From Eublepharis macularius (taxonomy: Eukaryota > Chordata > Lepidosauria > Squamata > Eublepharidae): 64,000 nt of DNA. Below the pieces are notes generated by a model, which ran no database searches, was not told where the DNA came from, and was given only the letters and a program-made list of their open reading frames with translations. Shown in pieces: positions 59,401 through 64,000 of the stretch. Position 1 is the stretch's first letter. Each line of letters starts with the position of its first letter. The translations under genes were made by a program, and so were the position numbers. Location of the stretch: the NCBI RefSeq assembly GCF_028583425.1, contig NC_072795.1:75964001-76028000 (forward strand). The letters are read 5' to 3'.

Positions 59401-61311
59401 CGAAGATTATCCAAAATAATTTTGGTTGTAATGTTCAGTTCTAATGTGTTGACACATTATATATAAATATATAAAGTTGCCATAGTACTAAACACAAATG
59501 TTATAGAAAGGAGCTGGTAGAGAGACCTTTTGAGGACTTCTTCTTTCCCAAGCATCTCACTGTTTGTCCAGACTTCATTCTTAGGACTAGGAGAGCTTCA
59601 CAAGTAAAATATGCCACACAACAAGGTGCTGGTGCAAGAAGGGAAACTGGGGGAAATCATCTCTTTCTTCTGCTTTGCAGATTCTACCCAACTGTCCATC
59701 ACTGCCACAATGTCCCATTATGTGGCACATTTTGCTTGCAGAGCTCTCCCAAACTTCAGAGAAGACATTTGGGACAAGTGGAAGACTGCTTGGGGAAGGC
59801 AGAGAAAGATGTATCCTCCCAATTACTTCTGCAACTTTTTTCCTATTGATAAATTAAACTCCTGTTCCCAGTGCATATTTTACACTAATAATTTATGGCC
59901 TTGTCATTTTTTCACTGCATGGGGCTGTACCTTAAAATTCTAAACATATTTAGTTTTATTCTGTTTAAGAGCCCAAGTCCCTTCCAGTTTAATAAATCCT
60001 TACTACATTTTAGGTGCTTTCTGTAATCCCAGACAATGGCAGCACAAGAGACTAAGATGAAGGACTCAAGCACATCCAATTACATCTGCGAACAAACTTT
60101 TTGAATAGTTTAATAACTCCTGCTTGAATCAACATGGTATGCTCTACCAACCCAGGCCATGACCCAGCCATTTATTTCAGTAGAGCTTCCACAGTGGCAG
60201 AATTTGTTTTAATTTGGATATCAGAACTTTAATGTTGATAGCAGCTCAGGAATTTAGCACACTGACCATGTAATTGTAAAGGCAACAACATTATCTCAGC
60301 TACTATTCATTCATTCATTCCCAATGGGGACCCAAAGCAGCTTACAACATTCTCCTCTCCTCTATTTTATCCTCACAACAGCCCTGTTAGATAGGCTAGG
60401 CTGAAATTGTGTGGATGCCCCAAGGTCACTCAGAAAGGGATCCATGGCAGAGTGGGGAACTGAACCTGCATCGCACAGTTCCTAGACCTACACTCTAAGC
60501 ACTATACCACACTGGCTCTCATACTTGTTTAAGCAATACAAGTGTACAGTTAGTTATTTTACCCATCCTACTATTCCTTCTCTCAGAGTCTCTCTACAGG
60601 GAAAGGTAGGGAGATCAGATTACAAAGACTACTGTACCATGTAATACAGTGGAACAAGCAGCTTAAATGAACATATGCTTAATTCCATAACAATTACAAT
60701 TATTTATGCATGAGTTGTCCCCCCCCTTTTAAACACATCTAAAATATTATTAACCTTAAACAAAAGAAAATCTTATGTACCAAATTAAATCTATTTTTAA
60801 ATGTTAATAAACAGAAAATTAACTCCAATCTGATCAGAGCAACTCCTTCTCTCCATAAACAAAAGGTAACCAGAATACCATAAAAAGCACCATTTCCTCT
60901 CTAATATATTCACTAATTTATTTTGGGATCATATTCATGATGTTCATGAAGTATGCACGCACAGAGTATGGGTGGAATGCAGATTAACTGGAATTTCGTT
61001 GAATCTTGAATAAAGTTCTTTATGTTAAGATCTACTTTGCAAAATGGGACTAACAACCTTAAGATGCCAGTTAGTTTGCATCGTGTGTCTGCGGTATACA
61101 CTTCACTGCTATAAACCAAGAAATAAGTACAAAACAATAGAGTTTGCATGAGCACAGAAACATAATTTTTAAATTGCTAGCATTTTGCAAGCCCGCTTCA
61201 AAGAGAGTTTTTGGTGAATGCAGAAGCATAGCAGCCTTACCTGCCTGTGTCGATAGAGCAGCAAACAGGCAACAATGTGTGTTGACATCACAGCGCATGA
61301 CTTGTTAGCAG
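35284..61311 (-). CDS. GPAM: Mitochondrial glycerol-3-phosphate acyltransferase 1, C-terminal exons
   Basis: GPAM sits in the outer mitochondrial membrane and acylates glycerol-3-phosphate to lysophosphatidic acid, the first committed step of triacylglycerol and phospholipid synthesis. The joined exons are 61311-61241, 59008-58741, 58404-58262, 56317-56240, 44338-44198, 43129-42940, 42824-42766 and 35400-35284. They total 1067 nt, about the last 355 of roughly 828 residues. Every junction is GT-AG and every phase fits, with no stop before the TAG at 35284-35286. Recognisable segments include [53 protein letters not shown] and [20 protein letters not shown]. The acyltransferase active-site exons lie upstream, beyond 64000. 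Introns are swollen by transposons; the largest is 11.9 kb. The gene looks functional. Confidence 0.95.
35840..36235 (+). pseudogene. L1 ORF2 fragment in a GPAM intron
   Basis: The plus strand encodes [20 protein letters not shown] followed by a lysine-rich helix ending near 36172, in a second frame from the preceding segment. This is typical of the L1 ORF2 region between endonuclease and reverse transcriptase. It is truncated on both sides and antisense to GPAM. Confidence 0.75.
36236..36795. other. Unclassified intronic block
   Basis: GC-richer DNA with two similar phrases, gacatcattcctggtgcaat and gacatcattctcggcacaat, near 36396 and 36540. It is probably an unnamed repeat. Confidence 0.3.
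36796..37799 (-). pseudogene. L2-type LINE, 3' part
   Basis: Minus-strand frames give the L2 C-terminal signature [25 protein letters not shown] (cited in part; 37440-37520) and upstream [20 protein letters not shown] (about 37620-37700). The 3' end is an AT-rich repeat near 36800-36835. It is the downstream half of one L2 copy split by the CR1 at 37800-40756. Several frameshifts. Confidence 0.8.
37801..38184 (+). pseudogene. CR1 ORF1 fragment with SGNH-esterase domain
   Basis: About 127 codons include [12 protein letters not shown] (the GxND block of SGNH hydrolases), [13 protein letters not shown] and the [10 protein letters not shown] block with the catalytic Asp-x-x-His. CR1 ORF1 proteins carry this esterase domain. 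The N-terminal part is missing, so the copy is 5' truncated, although the part present is open. Confidence 0.8.
38184..40600 (+). pseudogene. CR1 ORF2 (endonuclease and reverse transcriptase), broken
   Basis: Endonuclease: [11 protein letters not shown] and [12 protein letters not shown] (38300-38414), then, in another frame, [12 protein letters not shown] and [13 protein letters not shown] replaces the Phe codon after IMGD at 38681. Reverse transcriptase: [11 protein letters not shown] and [16 protein letters not shown] (39532-39770). A frameshift near 39833-39873 comes next, then [11 protein letters not shown] and [12 protein letters not shown] (FADD catalytic motif, 40171-40205). The C-terminal domain [12 protein letters not shown] is at 40396-40430. 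About 50 codons seem to be missing between MQFNKK (40287) and GCIKGAI (40327). The copy is dead but not very old. Confidence 0.88.
40757..42090 (-). pseudogene. L2-type LINE, 5' part (reverse transcriptase)
   Basis: The minus strand carries L2 reverse-transcriptase motifs. [15 protein letters not shown] (41340-41385) is followed by [15 protein letters not shown] (about 41075-41120). The EN-RT linker lies upstream, around 41540-41760. It belongs with 36796-37799 as one L2 copy, split by the CR1. Stops and frameshifts throughout. Confidence 0.8.
42766..42824 (-). CDS. GPAM: GPAM exon ([20 protein letters not shown])
   Basis: A 59-nt exon between GTTTACAG and ATGGGG|GTAAGG, in phase with both neighbours. 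Confidence 0.93.
42940..43129 (-). CDS. GPAM: GPAM exon ([13 protein letters not shown] to NVAVY)
   Basis: A 190-nt exon between TTTCACATAG and TATG|GTATGT. It encodes [15 protein letters not shown] and [17 protein letters not shown], highly conserved in GPAM. Confidence 0.95.
44198..44338 (-). CDS. GPAM: GPAM exon ([21 protein letters not shown])
   Basis: A 141-nt exon with the conserved acidic stretch [18 protein letters not shown], ending TTGAAG|GTATTG. The acceptor is a tandem AAGCAG, so the exon may start at 44338 or 44335. The first keeps the residue count of mammalian GPAM. Confidence 0.94.
44694..44745 (+). repeat. SINE head fragment
   Basis: ctggtgtagcagttaaagtg resembles the tRNA-like head of the SINEs in this window. 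The rest is missing. Confidence 0.4.
47788..48240 (+). repeat. Probable LTR inserted in the older DIRS
   Basis: Starts TGTCAGATACACC and contains a pyrimidine-rich middle and AATAAA near 48171, followed by a short downstream part. The layout resembles a solo LTR. Its right edge and target duplication are uncertain. Confidence 0.4.
49091..49120 (+). repeat. ATAGAT microsatellite
   Basis: About five tandem hexamers of ATAGAT. Confidence 0.85.
49880..49975 (-). repeat. 36-bp tandem repeat in DIRS gag-like region
   Basis: The unit starting tcttggttccgaggaaggtc occurs twice, with a diverged third part. On the minus strand it gives repeated [16 protein letters not shown] residues. Confidence 0.7.
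50757..51449 (+). repeat. Solo LTR of an LTR retrotransposon
   Basis: Begins TGTCATGAG and ends GCGCGACA. It is flanked by near-identical 5-bp sequences, AGTCA (50752-50756) and CGTCA (51450-51454). A CATAAAAGG TATA-like motif is at about 51137 and the downstream part is T/C-rich with many ctg-type repeats. An uninterrupted 127-codon frame runs from the LTR start to 51141. It encodes an acidic then basic, low-complexity protein (about [15 protein letters not shown], later [20 protein letters not shown]). It might be the end of an element-encoded protein overlapping the LTR. Confidence 0.55.
52510..52722 (-). pseudogene. DIRS tyrosine recombinase fragment
   Basis: [20 protein letters not shown] and [12 protein letters not shown] match the tyrosine-recombinase domain of DIRS elements, with the first catalytic Arg in ARRVSEL. 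The catalytic C-terminus is not readable. Confidence 0.75.
53052..53357 (-). pseudogene. DIRS RNase H region
   Basis: [18 protein letters not shown] and [13 protein letters not shown], then [16 protein letters not shown], are the typical RNase H acidic-residue blocks of DIRS polyproteins. The frame differs from that of the reverse transcriptase. Confidence 0.8.
53403..54293 (-). pseudogene. DIRS reverse transcriptase
   Basis: At 54072-54293: [18 protein letters not shown]. At 53403-54017: [33 protein letters not shown] and the catalytic YPYLDDWLL. These are standard DIRS reverse-transcriptase motifs in order. The join between the two pieces is disrupted. Confidence 0.85.
54971..55723 (-). 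pseudogene. DIRS gag-like region
   Basis: The minus strand starts with [14 protein letters not shown] and a Cys-rich [17 protein letters not shown] segment (55538-55723), typical of DIRS gag N-termini. A basic, serine-rich part follows in another frame (54971-55321, with [14 protein letters not shown]). The frame change shows it is broken. Confidence 0.75.
56240..56317 (-). CDS. GPAM: GPAM exon ([21 protein letters not shown])
   Basis: A 78-nt exon, phase 0 on both sides, between TCTGTTCAG and GCAGAG|GTAAGA. It encodes 26 residues of the C-terminal region. Confidence 0.93.
56797..57501. mobile_element. hAT-like non-autonomous element with palindromic tandem units
   Basis: A 705-bp block flanked by 8-bp CATTAAAC (56789-56796) and TATTAAAT (57502-57509), with 6 of 8 identical. 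The left end CACGGCTTTTTCTGG and the right end, reverse complement CAGGGCTTTTTTCC, form imperfect inverted termini, with GGTGGAA shared slightly further in. The interior carries about four diverged units of 95-100 bp, each containing a palindrome (see next entry). It encodes no protein. Confidence 0.65.
56985..57400. repeat. Four tandem hairpin-forming units
   Basis: Units centred near 57024, 57123, 57215 and 57318 share ATCTAAACTC, a C-run, the palindromic core and a G-run with GAGTTTTTTAA. In the second unit the core CTCCAGCTGACTGGC (57109-57123) is followed by its exact inverse, a perfect 30-bp palindrome. The third unit has only one side of the core. Confidence 0.8.
57850..57940 (+). repeat. 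Related hammerhead-like short repeat, decayed
   Basis: CTGACAA (57857-57863), a short GAG/CTC hairpin, then AAAAGC and a tail with ggtctttaaggtgctactgg. It is a distinct subfamily from the copies at 7374 and 59078, with core residues changed. Confidence 0.5.
58262..58404 (-). CDS. GPAM: GPAM exon ([20 protein letters not shown])
   Basis: A 143-nt exon between TTTTTTCCAG and TCATTG|GTAGGT. The segment between [11 protein letters not shown] and PPNMISQEQ is the part most diverged from the mammalian protein. The rest is nearly identical. Confidence 0.94.
58741..59008 (-). CDS. GPAM: GPAM exon ([12 protein letters not shown] to EAII)
   Basis: A 268-nt exon between TTTTCTGCAG and ATTG|GTATGT. 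It contains [18 protein letters not shown] and ends with a split codon completed by the next exon. A transposon hairpin lies only 56 bp upstream of its acceptor. Confidence 0.95.
59064..59299. mobile_element. Inverted double insertion of the hammerhead-like repeat
   Basis: A perfect 14-bp duplication, ACAGAAAACTTTTT, flanks the insertion (59064-59077 and 59286-59299). Inside are two copies head to head: minus-strand copy 59078-59199 and plus-strand copy 59206-59285, with a 6-bp spacer. About 75 bp of each arm pair with only about 4 mismatches. The minus copy has CTGATGA and the plus copy CTGACGA (59206-59212). Both then have GAGAAC, TGTG, GTTCTC and GAAA. Confidence 0.85.
60302..60522 (-). 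repeat. tRNA-derived SINE, minus strand
   Basis: Reads in reverse: tail near 60320 (ccaatggggacccaaagcag in plus sense), central region near 60420 and tRNA-like head near 60510. Same family as 655-1000. It lies in a GPAM intron. Confidence 0.8.
61241..61311 (-). CDS. GPAM: GPAM exon ([14 protein letters not shown])
   Basis: A 71-nt exon starting in phase after TTTTAG and ending CACAGGCAG|GTAAGG. It encodes [20 protein letters not shown], which matches vertebrate GPAM. No further GPAM exon was found between here and 64000. Confidence 0.93.
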
Positions 61312-61809
61312 CTAAAAGCAAACAAATAAAATAAAGCTACGCTGGCGCATTGTCATGCAACTGAAATGTTTGGAAGGCAATTGGAAACGAAAAATATTAG
61401 CTACTCAGATCAAGAATAGAAATATTTTGCTACTTTACATCAAAAGAGCTTCATGTATTCACCAGAGTAGTATGCTTAGTCTTAGTTGAGTTATGGTCAG
61501 GAAGAAACATTTTTACTGACTTGATCCATGATGTTTAACTATATGAGAATCCCTGTACACAATACTGATCAGTATGCAATTTCTTAATAGGTTAAATAAA
61601 ACTGTATCACTGATAAAAACATCACTACTGACATTTGCAGCAGACGCTACTTCTAGTCCTTACAGCCACCTGGAGGAACAAGGATTTTTTTTTTGTTTTA
61701 CTCTCATAGCTACAGCTAATGCTTCCACTAAGTTATGCTAAAATTAGATAAATGTGTACAGCATCTTCCATCTTGTTTTTTTTTTAAAAAAATTCAAAGT
61801 TCTAGAAAA

Positions 61810-63035
61810 ATTGAGCAAATTATTTATTTATTTGTTTCAAATTTCCTTTCCACCCTCCCGTGGGCAGGCTCAAGGCGGATAACAACATATTAAAATACAG
61901 TTAAATTTCATCTACATTAAAACATCATTAAAACAGCAGTGTATTTCTATTATTACACATTTAAAACAGGATGGTGGACAGCCTTCACAGGGAAGGTTAA
62001 GATTTTATACACCCCTTTTTTCAGGCCGGCAGAGGCCCAGCCTCAGCCATATGCCTGGCTGAACAATTCTGTCTTGCAGGCCCGGTGGAAGGACAGTAGG
62101 TCCTGCTGGGCCCTGATCTCTGCAGACAGAGTGTTCCACCAGGTGGGAGCCAGGACTGAAAAGGCCCTGGCTCTAGTCGTGGCCTCCTTGGGGCCAGGGA
62201 CCACCAACAGCTGTTTGTCCCCTGATTGGCGTGTCTTCTGGGGAATATATGCAGGGAGATGGTCCCGTAGATATGCTGGACCCAGTCCACACAGGGCCTT
62301 ATAGGTCAATACCAGAACCTTGAATCTGATCCGGTACTCTACTGGCAACCAATGCAGCTTGCGTAAGATTGGTGTTATATGCACCTTATTTGGCACTCTT
62401 GTAATAACATGCGCCACTGCATTTTGTACCAGCTGTAATCTCCGGATCAGGCTCAAGGGCAGCCCCGCGTAGAGCGAGTTACAGTAATCTAGCCTAGAGA
62501 TGACCGTTGCCTGGATCACTGTAGTTAAGTCATGGGTTGACAAGTAAGGGACAAGTTGCCTGGTCTGCCATAGATGGAAAAGAGGACCTGACAACTGCTG
62601 TGACCTGTGCCTCCATTTTCAGGGAGGCATCCAGGATCACCCCCAGGCTCTTAACCCTTGGAACTGACACTAATGGTGCCCCATCAAGGGCCGGGAGCCG
62701 GAGTCCCAAACCTAACCCCCATGGCTCAAGTACAGGACCTCCATCTTTTTCGGGTTCTGTTTCAGCCGACTCTGCCTCAACCAACCAGTCACAGCTGCAA
62801 AAGCATGTTCCAGGACATCTGGGGCTGAGTAGGGCCAGCCGTCCATCATCAGATACAACTGGGTGTCATCTGCATATTGATGACACCCAAGTCCGAAACT
62901 TCACACCAACTGGGCAAGGGGGTGCATATAGATGTTAAACAATAATGGGGAGAGTATTGATCCCTGTGGGACCCCACACACCAAAGGGTAGCGGGATGAC
63001 AATTTCTCCCCAAGCACCACTGGGATCCACCATTG
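61810..63035 (-). mobile_element. L2-type LINE, 3' part
   Basis: The 3' tail is an AT-rich run near 61818-61840. A 183-codon open frame (62043-62594) contains [39 protein letters not shown] and VLTYKALCGLGPAYLRDHL, the C-terminal region of L2 ORF2. Another frame upstream (62530-62784) continues it. It is better preserved than the other L2 copies. The 5' side joins a different LINE fragment at about 63036. Confidence 0.82.
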
Positions 63036-63340
63036 TGGTTCAGCCTTAAATTTCCTCATTGGGAATTAGATCAGAGCCCAGTGCTTTTTCTAGTTTTAAT
63101 CCTCTCTTGGTTGATACCTCAAGACAAGGTGTTGTTATATTAGGAGGAATAATAGGAGATATAGTAGTAGTATTAGCATCGGAGAATATCCCTTTAAAAT
63201 AACTTTCCTATGTCTGAGGAGCTATGCAGCATGGGATTTTAAAGATTGGATTTATAGTGGTATTCACAATAGACCAAAAGGCCTTATTATCATTGCTATT
63301 GATAGCTAAGAAGTCCCCATTCCTTACTAAGGACCATCTG
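63036..63340 (-). pseudogene. Fragment of another LINE reverse transcriptase
   Basis: The minus strand has [17 protein letters not shown] at about 63066-63118, resembling the KA-G-D-IP-E block at the start of non-LTR reverse transcriptases. It abuts the L2 directly. Confidence 0.45.
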
Positions 63341-63549
63341 TTTCCTTGTCTTGATCAGTTTGTCACCTTTAATCTCCTACTAATCCATCTCCCTGAATGC
63401 TATTGCCAGGCAGCAGAAAATTGTCATGAACAGCATAGTGGGCAAAGTGGGAATGGGAGTGGGGGAGGCGAACTGGCAAAAATCTCCCTGCCTCATCAAC
63501 GGAAGTACTATTCTGTCATCAGAATCAAACTGCATAATCTAAGTCAAGT

Positions 63550-63700
63550 GGAGCTGGGGAGGGCGGCCAGCGGCTCGTCATTTCCGTCTCTTGCCCGGCT
63601 CAAGCAGGCAGGGAAGGGCGGCGGGCAGCTCACTCTTCCCATCCCTTGCCCAGCTCAAGCGGGGCTGGGGAGGGCGGCCGGCAGCTCACCAAGGTGCTTC
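63550..63700 (+). repeat. GC-rich minisatellite, about 56-bp unit
   Basis: Units starting near 63553, 63608 and 63664 share gctggggagggcggcc-type sequence and a gcccagctcaag segment, giving about 2.7 copies. Confidence 0.7.
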
Positions 63701-64000
63701 TGCACCAGGTACCCACAGGCGCAGGGAGCATGGCAGAGAAGAGAGAAGGCGGCAGGCCAGCCATGAAGACTCATCCTTCATCCCCGCTAGGGGCGCACAA
63801 TTGCGCCTGCGCTGTGGAATCAAGGTGAGTCATTGGACACCTGATTACAGAATTATATAGTAAGATTTAAAAAGGGTTTTAGATGTGATCCATCTTGTTA
63901 TTGACCAATCAGCCTTCTTTCTTCTCTAGGAGAGCAATACTCTGCTATTGAAGAAGTTTTTGGATTGGATGGAATCAGTAACTTTATTGGGGCATACACA

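Noticed and set aside
61939..62304. A 121-codon plus-strand frame
   Set aside because: It is antisense to the well-supported L2 coding region.
63939..64000. A possible exon at the right edge (after TTCTCTAG, plus strand)
   Set aside because: A short open stretch follows an acceptor-like sequence, but there is no recognisable protein, it is antisense to GPAM and the window ends.

Overview
The window looks like vertebrate nuclear DNA, most likely from a squamate reptile (lizard). It carries a conserved vertebrate gene with consensus splice sites. Around that gene is a dense mix of L1, L2, CR1, DIRS, tRNA-derived SINEs, hAT-like and PIF/Harbinger elements, a combination typical of lizards. The species cannot be fixed from the sequence.

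The host gene is GPAM (mitochondrial glycerol-3-phosphate acyltransferase 1), on the minus strand. Eight exons, from 61311 down to the stop codon at 35284, encode about the last 355 residues, the C-terminal region beyond the catalytic domain. All splice phases agree and there is no frameshift or stop. The remaining 5' exons lie beyond position 64000. The introns are full of transposons: an L2 split by a CR1 (36.8-42.1 kb), two DIRS retrotransposons with a solo LTR between them (45.0-56.0 kb), a hAT-like element built of palindromes (56.8-57.5 kb), and an inverted double insertion with hammerhead-ribozyme-like cores (59.06-59.30 kb).

From 1 to 35 kb lies DNA downstream of GPAM in which I see no certain host gene. 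It holds L1, L2 and other LINE fragments, SINEs, foldback elements and a probable solo LTR. Its most striking component is a GC-rich PIF/Harbinger transposon at 12098-20164 (8067 bp), with a TAA target-site duplication and matching 13-bp ends, inserted in an old minus-strand L1. It appears intact and carries at least three and perhaps four spliced genes: a DDE transposase (416 aa, minus), a Myb/SANT-like protein (plus), an unrecognised 209-aa nuclear-type protein (plus), and possibly a 72-aa protein (plus). In this superfamily the Myb-like protein normally helps the transposase enter the nucleus and bind the ends. The extra genes are the part most likely to be undescribed. Short MITEs elsewhere in the window have ends resembling this element, so it may be their source of transposase.
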